Assembly: GCF_001879105.1 (NCBI RefSeq)
Contig: NZ_MLCF01000022.1
Location: 18,822-82,821, forward strand
Origin: Mangrovactinospora gilvigrisea
Lineage (GTDB): Bacteria; Actinomycetota; Actinomycetes; Streptomycetales; Streptomycetaceae
Reading direction: 5' to 3'
DNA: 64,000 nucleotides
The notes beneath the pieces were generated by a model. That model ran no database searches. It was not told where the DNA came from and was given only the letters and a program-made list of their open reading frames with translations. How positions within the stretch are numbered: the stretch's first letter is position 1; every line of letters begins with the position of its first letter. The translations under genes and the position numbers were made by a program. Of this stretch, positions 18,468-28,332 are shown piece by piece.

Positions 18468-20108
18468 TCAGTGCCCCTTCGCGATCAGCCAGTAGCGCAG
18501 GATGCCCGTCGTGTCGAGCGTCCACTCCGCGCCGACCACGTCGCTCCGCGCGGCGATGTACTGCTTGTTCTGCCAGATCGGGATCATCGGCACGCTCTCC
18601 GCCGTCCGCTGCTGAATCGCGGCGAACTTCGTCGCCGCGCTCGCGCGGTCCGTCTCGGCCATCGTCTCGGGGATCAGCGTCCCGGTGATCCGGCGGTCGT
18701 TCCAGCCGGTGTGGAACGCCCCGCCGTCCACCAGCAGCGCCGAGGTGAAGTTGTCGGCGTCCGGGTAGTCCGGCGACCAGCCGATGTTGTAGGCCTCCAG
18801 CTTCCCCGCCGCCTGGGCCTTGAGGAACGCGTTCCACGGCATGGTCCGCACCGTCACCGAGAAGAGCCCGCCGTTCTCCAGCTGCTTCTTGATCAGGGCG
18901 GCCTCCGACGGCCCGACCGCCGAGCCGGTGGCCCAGGTGTAGGTGATCGGCACGGGCGCGTGCAGCCCCGCGTTCTTCAGCAGGGTGCGCGCCGCGTCGA
19001 CGTCGACCTTGGGGTAGGCGTCCGCGAACGCCGTGGTGTGGCCGGCGATGCCCTGCGGGACGAGCGAGTACAGCGGGTCGACGGTGCCGCGGTAGACGTC
19101 CTGGGCGATGGCGTCCCGGTCGATCAGGTGCGCCGCCGCCTGCCGCGCCGAGCGGGAGGCGAAGACGCCGTGCGCGGTGTTGAAGGCGATCATGCGGGTC
19201 TGGGTGCCGGTGCCCTGGTCGAGCTGGACGCTGCCGCCCGACTGGGCGCGCAGCTTCTGGACGTCGTCGGCGTCCAGCCGGTCCGTCATGTCGATCTTGC
19301 CGGCCCGCAGCGCCGCCGCCGCGGCCGCCGGGGACGCGAAGTGACGCAGCGTCACCCCGCCGTTGCGCGGCTTGTCGGAGCCCTTGAAGCGGGGGTTGAC
19401 GTCGAGCCGGGTGTCGCCGGTCCTGGAGAAGGAGGCGAGGGTGTAGCGGCCGGAGCCGATCACCTTGCGGTCCGGGAGCAGCTTGTCGGCGGGGAAGACC
19501 CTGTGGTCGACGATCGCCGCGGAGCCGGTGGCCAGCTTGGACGGGAAGGTGGCGTCCGCGGAGGAGAGGGTGAACTCCACCCGCTCCCCGTCCGCCTGGA
19601 CCTTCTTGATGCCCGAGTAGAGCTGCGCGGGCCCGGTGGGCGAGGCGATCCGCTTGATGCGCTGGAAGGTGAACGCGACGTCCTCGGCGGTGAGCGGGTC
19701 GCCGTTGGAGAAGGCGAGGCCGCCGCGCAGGGTGCAGGCGTAGACGGTGTGGTCGTCGCCGCCGTTCTGCCAGCCGCAGGACTTGGCGGCGTCCGGCCGC
19801 GGCGTGGCGGTGCCGGCCGGGAACTCCAGCAGGGTCTGGAAGACGCCTTGGATAACGGTGTTGGAGCCGAGGTCGTAGGAGCCGGCGGGGTCGAGGCTGA
19901 CGACGTCCTGCGAGCTGCCGACGACCAGCCGGGCGTCCTTGCCGGAGGCCTTTCCGCCGGCGGCTCCGGCTCCGCAGCCGGCCGCGGTGGCGGCGACCGC
20001 GGCGGCGAGGCCGGTGGCGGCGAGCATGGTCGTGATCCGGCGCGATCCACGAAAGGCGAGCGCGAAGCGCTTCCTTGGAAGGGTGGTGGCGGGAGACGGG
20101 CGGGCCAT
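18468..20108 (-). CDS. Family-5 ABC substrate-binding lipoprotein (first of four)
   Basis: A 546-residue lipoprotein: basic N-terminus, hydrophobic core and lipobox TAAGC (Cys45). The family-5 (peptide/nickel) fold follows, with VVSLDPAGSYD, FSNGDPLTAEDVAFTFQRI and VIGSGRYTL, and a C-terminal WNDRRITGTLIP region. It captures the ligand outside the membrane for an ABC importer. The ATG at 20108 has AAGGA nine bases upstream; longer extensions look non-coding. It is the last gene of the binding-protein series, separated from the next by a terminator hairpin. The ligand is unknown. Confidence 0.9.
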   Translation of the reverse strand: MARPSPATTLPRKRFALAFRGSRRITTMLAATGLAAAVAATAAGCGAGAAGGKASGKDARLVVGSSQDVVSLDPAGSYDLGSNTVIQGVFQTLLEFPAGTATPRPDAAKSCGWQNGGDDHTVYACTLRGGLAFSNGDPLTAEDVAFTFQRIKRIASPTGPAQLYSGIKKVQADGERVEFTLSSADATFPSKLATGSAAIVDHRVFPADKLLPDRKVIGSGRYTLASFSRTGDTRLDVNPRFKGSDKPRNGGVTLRHFASPAAAAAALRAGKIDMTDRLDADDVQKLRAQSGGSVQLDQGTGTQTRMIAFNTAHGVFASRSARQAAAHLIDRDAIAQDVYRGTVDPLYSLVPQGIAGHTTAFADAYPKVDVDAARTLLKNAGLHAPVPITYTWATGSAVGPSEAALIKKQLENGGLFSVTVRTMPWNAFLKAQAAGKLEAYNIGWSPDYPDADNFTSALLVDGGAFHTGWNDRRITGTLIPETMAETDRASAATKFAAIQQRTAESVPMIPIWQNKQYIAARSDVVGAEWTLDTTGILRYWLIAKGH

Positions 20109-20186
20109 GTGGTGCGTCCTTGCGAGCGTGCGGGCCATGCGATGGCACGGCGACAGGAGGCCCGGGTGCGGGCCTCCCCACGCTAA

Positions 20187-20220
20187 CCGGCCCCGGTCCG
20201 CATCCACGAACCGGGGCCGG
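20187..20220 (-). terminator. Hairpin terminator after second binding-protein gene
   Basis: CCGGCCCCGGT (20187-20197) and ACCGGGGCCGG (20210-20220) form an 11-bp perfect stem with a 12-base loop, 18 bases past the stop of the binding-protein gene. Confidence 0.8.
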
Positions 20221-20238
20221 GGTAACGCTGACCTGCGA

Positions 20239-21819
20239 CTACTTCGCGGAGAGCTCGTAGAGGCGGAAGTACATCGGGTCCAGCGCCTGGTCGGTGCCGG
20301 AGACGCCGGTGCGGGTCACCGCGATCAGCTTGCCCTGCCACAGCGGTATGACCGGGGTGTCCTGCGCCGCGATCTGCTGGATCTTCTGCAGGTCGGGGAT
20401 GCGCTTGGACTGGTCGGTCTGCGCCTCCTCGGCGGAGATCGCCTGCTCGGCCGGCTTGCTGGTGTAGCCGGTGTAGACGACCGCGTTCTTGCCGAAGAAG
20501 GTGGTCAGGTCGTTGTCCGGGTCCGGGAAGTCCCGCACCCAGCCGATCTGGAACGCCGGGAAGGAGTGGTCCTTCAGGGCGCTGTTGAGGTACTGCTGCC
20601 ACTCGGTGGAGGCCAGCTTCACCTTGAACAGGCCGGTGGCCTGGAGCTGCCGCTGGATCTCGGTGTACTCGTCGGCCGAGGCCGGACCGTAGTGCGTCGG
20701 CGTGTAGTTGAGCGTGATGCTCACCGGGGTCTTGACGCCGGCGTCCTTGAGGAACTTGGCGGCCTTGGCCTTGTCGGGGGCGGCGCCGTAGAGCGTCCGA
20801 TACGCCTCCACCTGGCCCGGGTCGCCGTTGCCGACCATCGAGTACAGCGGGGTGACGGTGTCGTCGTAGACGTTCTTGGCGATCGCGGACCGGTCGATGC
20901 TGGAGGCGACCGCCTGGCGGACGGCCTTCTGCTGGCCCGGCGCGGCCTTGGTGTTGAACACCAGGTAGCGCTTCTCGCTGCCGGTGCCCTCGACGACCTT
21001 GACGCCCTTGGCGGCCTCGCCGCGCAGCGACTTGACGTCGGTGGGCGAGAAGGTGCGGTAGGCGACGTTGATGCTGCCCTTCTCGATGGCCTGCTTCATG
21101 GCGCTGGCCTGCGAGAAGTACTCCACGACCGCCTGCTTGTTCTGCAGCTTGACGGTGCCCTTGTAGTTCGGGTTGGCCTTCAGGGCGACCTGCTGGCCGG
21201 CGGTGTACTTCTCGATCGCGTACGGGCCGGAGCCGATCACCTTGTCGTTGCCGAGCGGCTTGTCCTTCGGGAAGACCTTGCGGTCGACGATGGAGGCGCC
21301 GGAGTGGGCCAGCCGGTCGGGGAAGAGCGCGTCCGCCTGGCCGAGCGTGAAGGTGACCGTGGAGGCGTTCGGCGCGGCCACCGACTTCACCGAGGTGAAG
21401 AGGGAGGACGGGCCGGTCGGGGACTTGATGCCGAGCAGCCGGTCGAAGGAGAACTTGACGTCCTGCGCGGTCAGCGGGTCCCCGTTGGAGAACTTCAGCC
21501 CGCTCTGCATGGTGCAGGTGTAGGTGGTGGTGCCCTTCCAGGCGCAGGACTTGGCGGCCTCGGGTACCGGCTTCTGCTGCCCGGCGGGCATCGTCAGCAG
21601 CGTCTGGAAGATGTTCTGGATGACGGTCTGGGAGCCGACGTCGTAGGAGTTGGCGGGGTCGAGCGCGGTGATCGGGTCGGTGGTGCCGACGATGACCGCG
21701 CCGCCCTTGCCGCCCTCCGCGCCGGTGCTTCCGCTGCTGCCGCTGCCGCACGCGGAGAGCGTCAGCGCGAGTGCCGCCGTGACCGCGGCGGCGGACATCA
21801 AGGTGGTGCGGGTCTTCAT
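20239..21819 (-). CDS. Family-5 ABC substrate-binding lipoprotein (second of four)
   Basis: A 526-residue lipoprotein with a clear signal peptide and lipobox LSAC (Cys24), then a Gly/Ser linker. Family motifs include ITALDPANSYDVGSQTVIQN, LKFSNGDPLTAQDVKFSFDR and KVIGSGPYAIEKYTAG. It is closest by eye to the fourth copy (28333-29928): both share RTFSPTD, EKRYLV and YTPTHYGP motifs. The ATG at 21819 is the start that gives a proper signal peptide; a stretch of frame upstream is open but crosses the repeat and the 3' end of the next gene. Confidence 0.92.
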   Translation of the reverse strand: MKTRTTLMSAAAVTAALALTLSACGSGSSGSTGAEGGKGGAVIVGTTDPITALDPANSYDVGSQTVIQNIFQTLLTMPAGQQKPVPEAAKSCAWKGTTTYTCTMQSGLKFSNGDPLTAQDVKFSFDRLLGIKSPTGPSSLFTSVKSVAAPNASTVTFTLGQADALFPDRLAHSGASIVDRKVFPKDKPLGNDKVIGSGPYAIEKYTAGQQVALKANPNYKGTVKLQNKQAVVEYFSQASAMKQAIEKGSINVAYRTFSPTDVKSLRGEAAKGVKVVEGTGSEKRYLVFNTKAAPGQQKAVRQAVASSIDRSAIAKNVYDDTVTPLYSMVGNGDPGQVEAYRTLYGAAPDKAKAAKFLKDAGVKTPVSITLNYTPTHYGPASADEYTEIQRQLQATGLFKVKLASTEWQQYLNSALKDHSFPAFQIGWVRDFPDPDNDLTTFFGKNAVVYTGYTSKPAEQAISAEEAQTDQSKRIPDLQKIQQIAAQDTPVIPLWQGKLIAVTRTGVSGTDQALDPMYFRLYELSAK

Positions 21820-21848
21820 TGCGGTGTGTGCTTCCCCTCGGTGTTCTC

Positions 21849-21964
21849 CCACCCGGCGCCCCGGTGGCGCCGGGTCGGGTGGTCGTGGTGCGCCGGAGCT
21901 ACGAGACCACCCGGCGCCCCGGTGGCGCCGGGTCGGGTGGTCGTGGTGCGCCGGAGCTACGAGA
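21849..21964. repeat. Tandem duplication of a 58-bp unit, each with a terminator hairpin
   Basis: Two exact head-to-tail copies: 21849-21906 and 21907-21964. Each contains ACCCGGCGCC and GGCGCCGGGT around CCGGT, a 10-bp perfect stem (21851-21875 and 21909-21933). The distal end of each unit matches the last codons and stop of the third binding-protein gene, whose true stop (21957-21959) lies in the second copy. So the gene's 3' end plus its terminator has been duplicated. Confidence 0.95.
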
Positions 21965-23582
21965 TGCCCCGGGAGAGACCCCACAGGCGCAGCATCGAGG
22001 TGCTGTCCAGGGTCCACTCCAGGCCCTTGATGTCGTTCTGGGCGACGGCGTTCTGGTTGCCCTGCCACAGCGGCAGTTCGGGGACGTCCTGCGCGGTGGT
22101 CTTCTGGATCTGGGCGTAGAGCGCTGCCGCCTTGACGCGGTCGGGCTGCCGCTGGGTGGCCGGCACCAGGGTCTTGTCGAGCTGGCTGTTGTGGTAGCCG
22201 TTCTGGATGACCTGGCCGCCGCCGAAGAAGGGCACCGTGTAGGTGTCGGGGTCCGGGTAGTCGGCGAACCAGCCCATCGCGTAGACGGGGTACTTGCCGG
22301 TGAGCGCCTTGGGCGCGTAGGTGTCCCACTCGGCGCTGTGCACGGTGGCGTCGAAGAGCCCGGACTTGTTCAGCTGCGCGGCGATGATCTGCATCTCCTG
22401 CTTGCTGGTGGGTCCGTAGTGGGTGGGCGTGTACCAGAGGTCGACGGGCACCGGGGCCTTGATGTTCGCCGACTTCAGCAGGTCGGCGGCCTTGGAGGTG
22501 TCCGGCGCCGGGTAGTCGTCGTAGAACGGCGTGAGGTGGCCGGCGACGCCCTGCGGGATGAGCGAGTAGAGCGGCTGGGTGGTGCGGCCGAAGACCTTCT
22601 CGGTGAGCGAGGCGGTGTTGACGACGTTGGCGAACGCCTGCCGCACCTGCACCTTGTCGAAGGGCTTCACCTTCTCGCTGAAGACCAGGTAGCGGATCTC
22701 GGAGCCGGCGCCGGAGATCAGCTGGAGCTTGCCCTGGTTGTCCAGGGTGCGGTAGCCGGCGAGATCCCCGGGGGTGAGGCCGCTGACGATGGCGTCCAGC
22801 TTCTTCGCCTTGAACTGCGCGTTCATCGCGACGTTCTGGTCGGCCGTGAAGTAGTGGATCTCCACGCCGTCGTTCTCGGGCTTGTGGCCGCCCTTGTACC
22901 CGGTGTTGGGGTTGAGGACGGCCTTGCGCTTGCTGAACGAGTCGAGCGTGTAGGGGCCGGAGCCGATCGCGTCCTTGGCGGAGGTGATGAGCTTGTCGGC
23001 GGGGAAGACCTTGCGGTCGACGATGTACCCGGAGATGGTGGCGATCTTCTGCGGGAACGTGGCGTCGGGCTGCTTGAGGGTGAAGGTGACCTGCGAGTCG
23101 CCCTGCGCGGTGGTGGACTTCAGGGCGGAGAGGGTGGCGGCCGGGCCGTTGGGCGAGTTGATGCGCCGCATCCGGTCGAAGGAGAAGACGACGTCCGCCG
23201 CGGTGAGCTTGTCGCCGTTGGAGAAGCTCAGGCCGCTGCGAAGCGTGCAGACGTACTTCAGGGTGCCCTGGAAGCCGCAGGACTTGGCCGCCTCGGGCTG
23301 CGGGGTGGCCGTGTTCGGGGGTATCGCCATCAGCGACTGGTACACGTTGGTGAAGAGCGTGTCCGACGCGCGGTCGTAGGCGCCGGCCGGGTCGATCGAG
23401 GTGACGGCGTCCATGGTGGCGAGGGCGAGCGGTTTGCTGTCACCGCTCCCGGTGGCGCTGCCGCCGCACCCGCTGAGGGCGACGGCGAGCGCACCGGTTC
23501 CCGCCAGTGCGGCCAGGCGGGTCCGCGCGGAGCGGCGACGGGTGTCTCGGTAAGGGCTGGGGAAGTGCGACGAGCTGGTCAA
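21957..23582 (-). CDS. Family-5 ABC substrate-binding lipoprotein (third of four)
   Basis: A 541-residue lipoprotein with an Arg-rich N-terminus and lipobox ALSGC (Cys39). Family motifs: VTSIDPAGAYDRASDTLFTN, LSFSNGDKLTAADVVFSFDR, AIGSGPYTLDSFS and YTPTHYGPTS. It starts with TTG at 23582, with AAGGA five bases upstream, only 8 bp after the stop of the OppF-type ATPase gene. It therefore sits at the end of the permease-ATPase operon and is the binding protein most tightly coupled to the transporter core. Confidence 0.92.
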   Translation of the reverse strand: MTSSSHFPSPYRDTRRRSARTRLAALAGTGALAVALSGCGGSATGSGDSKPLALATMDAVTSIDPAGAYDRASDTLFTNVYQSLMAIPPNTATPQPEAAKSCGFQGTLKYVCTLRSGLSFSNGDKLTAADVVFSFDRMRRINSPNGPAATLSALKSTTAQGDSQVTFTLKQPDATFPQKIATISGYIVDRKVFPADKLITSAKDAIGSGPYTLDSFSKRKAVLNPNTGYKGGHKPENDGVEIHYFTADQNVAMNAQFKAKKLDAIVSGLTPGDLAGYRTLDNQGKLQLISGAGSEIRYLVFSEKVKPFDKVQVRQAFANVVNTASLTEKVFGRTTQPLYSLIPQGVAGHLTPFYDDYPAPDTSKAADLLKSANIKAPVPVDLWYTPTHYGPTSKQEMQIIAAQLNKSGLFDATVHSAEWDTYAPKALTGKYPVYAMGWFADYPDPDTYTVPFFGGGQVIQNGYHNSQLDKTLVPATQRQPDRVKAAALYAQIQKTTAQDVPELPLWQGNQNAVAQNDIKGLEWTLDSTSMLRLWGLSRGIS

Positions 23583-23590
23583 CGCGTTCC

Positions 23591-24953
23591 TTAGGCACTG
23601 GCGGGAGTCTGCGGTGGGACGGCCGCGGACCGGGCGGGATCGTGCAGATGGCAGGCGACGGTGGTGCCGGCGCCGGCCACGGGCAGCAGGCGGGGATCTG
23701 CGGGCTCGGCGAAGGCGAGGCGGACGGCCCCGTCCCGGAGCTCCAGGGCGGTGACGCCGCGCCAGAACGGCTCGGGCGCCTCGCCGTCGGCGTCCTCCTC
23801 GCGGAGGCGCTCCAGCAGCGCGAGGACGTCCTCGGCGGTGCCGCCGCGGCCCGGCCGCAGTACCGCTTCGAGGAGTCCGGGGGTGTCCAGCCCGGTGAGG
23901 TCGCCGAGCAGGTCGCGCTCCCGCGCCCAGTCGTCGGGCTCCAGGGTGAGCCAGCGCCGCTCCAGGTAGGTGCGCAGATCGCGGGCCTCCCAGCCGCAGG
24001 CCGAGAGGGCCGCGGCGCAGCGCGGGTGGAAGGAGCAGCCGGCCGGCGGGCGGGCGGCGTCGGGCACCTCGCCGCGCGGCAGGTTGCGGGTGACGGCCCG
24101 CTCCGGGTCCGGCTCGGGGATGGCGGCGAGCAGCGCCCGGGTGTAGGGGTGGCGGGGCTCGGCGAAGACCTCGTCGGTGGTGCCGAGTTCGACGATCCGC
24201 CCCAGGTACATGATGGCGATGCGGTCGCAGAAGTACTTGGCGCTGGCCAGGTCGTGGGTGACGTAGACGAAGGTCAGGCCGAGGTCGTCGCGCAGGTCCA
24301 GCATCAGCTGCAGGATCTTGGCGCGCACCGACATGTCGAGCATGGAGATGGGCTCGTCGGCGACGAGCAGACGGGGGTCGGCGATGATGGCGCGGGCCAG
24401 CACCGCGCGCTGCTTCTGCCCGCCGGACAGGTCGGACGGGTACTTGTCGAGGAACTGCTCGGCGGGGTGCAGCCCGACGCGCTCCAGGGCCTCGACGACC
24501 TTGGCGTCGCGCTCCTCCTCGGAGGCGGCGAGCCCGTGGATCTCCAGGGGGTGGCCGACGGCGGTGCGGATGTCCATCACCGGGTTGAGGGAGGCGTGCG
24601 GGTCCTGGAAGACCATCTGCAGCTCGCGGCGCATCGGCCGCATCCGGCGCTCGCTCAGCCCGGCGAGGTCCAGGCCGCGGTAGCGGATGTGGCCGCCGGT
24701 GGGGCGGTTGAGGCCGAGCAGGGTGCGGCCCAGCGTGGTCTTGCCCGAGCCGGACTCGCCGACCAGGCCGAGCACCTCGCCCTTGCGGAGCGTCAGGTCG
24801 ACGCCGTCGACGGCCTTGACGGTGCCGGCGCCGCGCCCGGTGAGGCGGGAGAGGCCGCCGCCGCCCAGGCCGAAGTGGACCTTGAGGTCCTCGATCTCGA
24901 TGAGGGGCTCGCCGGCCTCGGCACCGTCCCGGGCGGTGCTGGCGGCTGCGGTG

Positions 24954-24970
<17 letters not shown>
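23591..24970 (-). CDS. Oligopeptide-type ABC transporter ATPase (OppF class) with a long C-terminal insertion
   Basis: A 459-residue ATPase. It has Walker A GESGSGKTT (71-79), signature DLSGGQKQR (about 180-188), Walker B LLVADEP and the switch His in VTHD. The opp-type C-terminal cysteine motif begins normally with Cys312, Cys318 and Cys325, but the final Cys440 (in VACHLHDP) follows only after about 110 extra residues, making the protein far longer than the usual 320-350. The TTG start at 24970 overlaps the OppD stop by 17 bases and has GGAGGAG upstream. Confidence 0.92.
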
Positions 24971-26047
<1,077 letters not shown>

Positions 26048-26051
<4 letters not shown>

Positions 26052-27166
26052 TGGCCGTCGCCTTCCTCGGGGGTGGTGCCGGTCTCGCTGGTGGTGCCGG
26101 CCTTGCCGTTGTCGCCGGTCGTGCTGCCCGTGCCGCCGCCGTTGCCGGCCGCCTCGTGGAGGCGCTTGCGGGCGGTGGGGACGGGCAGCACCGCGCGGAT
26201 GATGCGGCGCCGGCGGATGGTGGGGTTGTAGACGTCGTTGAGGCCCTCGCCCAGCAGCGTGAAGCCGAGGATGGCCAGGACGATGGCGAGGCCCGGGTAC
26301 AGGGCCGTCCACCACATGCCGGAGTTGACGTCGTCGATGGCGCGCTGCAGGTCGTAGCCCCACTCGGCGGCCTCGGTGGGCTGGATGCCCAGGCCCAGGA
26401 AGCCGAGGCCGGCGAGGGTGGAGATGGCGTCGCCGGCGTTCATGGTGGCGATCACCGGCACCGACTGGATGACGTTGCCGAACAGGTACTTGCGGACGAT
26501 GGTGGAGGGCTTGGCCCCCATCGCCCGGGCCGCCTCCACGTACACCTGCTCGCGGGCGGAGAGCGCCGAGGATCTGACGACCCGGAAGTACTGCGGGATG
26601 TAGACGATGGTGATGGAGAGCGCCGCGGTGACCACGCCGCCGCCGATGATGCCGGAGAGCATGAAGCCGGCGACGATGGCGAGCAGCAGGTAGGGGAACG
26701 CGAAGAGGGCGTCCATGACCAGCACCAGGATGCGGTCCAGCCAGCCGCCGAGGTAGCCGGCGAGCAGGCCCAGCAGGACGCCGAGGATCAGCGAGAACAC
26801 CACCGCGAGGATCATCACCTCGAGCGCGGTGCGGGCGCCGTAGACGACGCGGCTGAGCACGTCGAAGTTCTGCACGGTGGTGCCGAACAGATGGGTGCCG
26901 GAGGGGTGGCCCTGCTTCGGGAACTGGTGCCCGCCGGACTGGTAGGCGTCGAAGCTGTAGGGCGCGATCAGCGGGGCGAGGATCGCGGTGAGCGCGAGCA
27001 GCGCGGTGATGATGCCGCCGGTCCAGAGCATCGCCTTCGGCATGCCGTGGGCCTGCCGGATGGGCGCCAGGAAGCGGCGCAGCCCGCGGAACCGCTTGCC
27101 GGCGGGCGTCGGCCCGACCGGGAGCGAGCCGGGCTCGGGTGCGGAGGTCAGTGCTGTCTGGGTCAT
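26048..27166 (-). CDS. Oligopeptide-type ABC permease (OppC/DppC class)
   Basis: A 372-residue permease. It has an N-terminal cytoplasmic arm, a first span at about 45-65, a periplasmic loop with GTHLFGTTVQNFDVLSR, then the core spans. The EAA coupling loop reads YVEAARAMGAKPSTIVRKYLF. A hydrophilic Gly/Thr-rich tail of about 40 residues extends the C-terminus. It pairs with the OppB-type permease, whose stop lies one base away from its start. Substrate class (peptide or nickel) is not decided by the sequence. Confidence 0.94.
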
Positions 27167-27167
27167 G

Positions 27168-28196
27168 TCAGTACCGCACCCTCGGGTCGATCAGGGCGTT
27201 GATGAAGTCGATGAGCATGCTGATCACGACCACGACCAGCGCGAAGAACGTCACCAGGCCCTGGACGGCGATGTAGTCGCGGCTGTTGATGTAGTTGATC
27301 AGCATGCTGCCGAGGCCGCTGAGGTTGAACGTCTTCTCGGTGAGGACCGCGCCGCCCAGCAGCATCGCGATCTGCAGCCCGAGGACGGTGACCACCGGCA
27401 CCAGCGAGTTGCGGAAGGCGTGCTTGACGACGACGTCGCTCTCCTTGATGCCGCGCGCCCGGGCCGCCTCGACGTAGTCGCCCTGCAGGGTCTGGATCAG
27501 GTTGATCCGGATCATGCGGATGAAGACGCCGACGATCAGCAGCCCGAGCGTGATCCAGGGCAGCAGGTAGTGCTGGAAGATGTTCCACACCGCGTCCCAC
27601 TGCCCGGAGATCAGCGCGTCCAGCAGCAGGATGTGCGTCTTGGTGGGGACGTTCAGCTGGACGAGGGTGTCCGCCTGCCCCGAACTCGGCAGCCAGCCCA
27701 GATGGCTGGAGAAGAGCAGCTGGGCGAGGAGCCCGAGGAAGAACACCGGCGTCGCGTAGGTGACGATCGCGAAGACCCGGGTGACGGTGTCCCCGGCGCT
27801 GTCGCGGTAGCGGCCGGCCAGCAGGCCGAGCGGCACGCCGAGCCCGAGGGCGACGACCACGGCGCCGACGGCGAGGGTGAGGGTGACGCCGCCGTTCTGC
27901 ACGATGATCGAGCTGACGGAGCGCCCGTCGGAGATGGTGGTGCCGAAGTTGAGCGTCAGGACGCTGCGCAGATACTCCCAGAACTGCAGGATCAGCGGCT
28001 TGTCGAAGCCGGCCTGGTGGCGTTTCTGGGCCAGTTGGGCCGGTGTGAGGTGTCCGCCTTGTGCGGCGGAGATCGGGTCCCCCGGCGCGACCCTCATCAG
28101 TACGAAGACGAGGACGAGCAGGATGAGGACCATCGGGACTGCGAGGCCGATCCTGGTGAGGACGTACCGGCGCAGCGACCCTGACTGCTTGCTCAT
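27168..28196 (-). CDS. Oligopeptide-type ABC permease (OppB/DppB class)
   Basis: A 342-residue permease starting MSKQSGSLRRYVLTRI, the typical OppB N-terminus. The first membrane span ends in VLMRVAPGDP, and the EAA loop reads YVEAARARGIKESDVVVKHAFRNSLVPVV. Six membrane spans are expected. It is the first gene of the BCDF block. The fourth binding-protein gene lies 136 bp upstream on the same strand, across a hairpin that may make expression of the permease lower than that of the binding protein. Confidence 0.95.
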   Translation of the reverse strand: MSKQSGSLRRYVLTRIGLAVPMVLILLVLVFVLMRVAPGDPISAAQGGHLTPAQLAQKRHQAGFDKPLILQFWEYLRSVLTLNFGTTISDGRSVSSIIVQNGGVTLTLAVGAVVVALGLGVPLGLLAGRYRDSAGDTVTRVFAIVTYATPVFFLGLLAQLLFSSHLGWLPSSGQADTLVQLNVPTKTHILLLDALISGQWDAVWNIFQHYLLPWITLGLLIVGVFIRMIRINLIQTLQGDYVEAARARGIKESDVVVKHAFRNSLVPVVTVLGLQIAMLLGGAVLTEKTFNLSGLGSMLINYINSRDYIAVQGLVTFFALVVVVISMLIDFINALIDPRVRY

Positions 28197-28275
28197 GTCA
28201 GACGGATCCTAGCTGTACAGCTGTGCGGGGCGTGCAGGATGTGCTTGGGGGTGCGTGAGGGGCGGGGGTGGCCCG

Positions 28276-28324
28276 CGGCGCACGACGGTCCGAACACGAT
28301 AGCGGTTCGTTCCGGCGTGCGCCG
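28276..28324 (-). terminator. Stem-loop between binding protein and permease genes
   Basis: CGGCGCACG (28276-28284) pairs with CGTGCGCCG (28316-28324); an inner CGAAC/GTTCG pair (28291-28295, 28305-28309) extends it. It begins 9 bases past the binding-protein stop and lies upstream of oppB, as expected for an intra-operon attenuator that raises binding protein over permease. Confidence 0.65.
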
Positions 28325-28332
28325 ACGGGGCG

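Noticed and set aside
20239..22329. A 170-residue N-terminal extension of the second binding protein
   Set aside because: It crosses the 58-bp repeat and the 3' end of the next gene and would bury the signal peptide and lipobox, so the ATG at 21819 is used.
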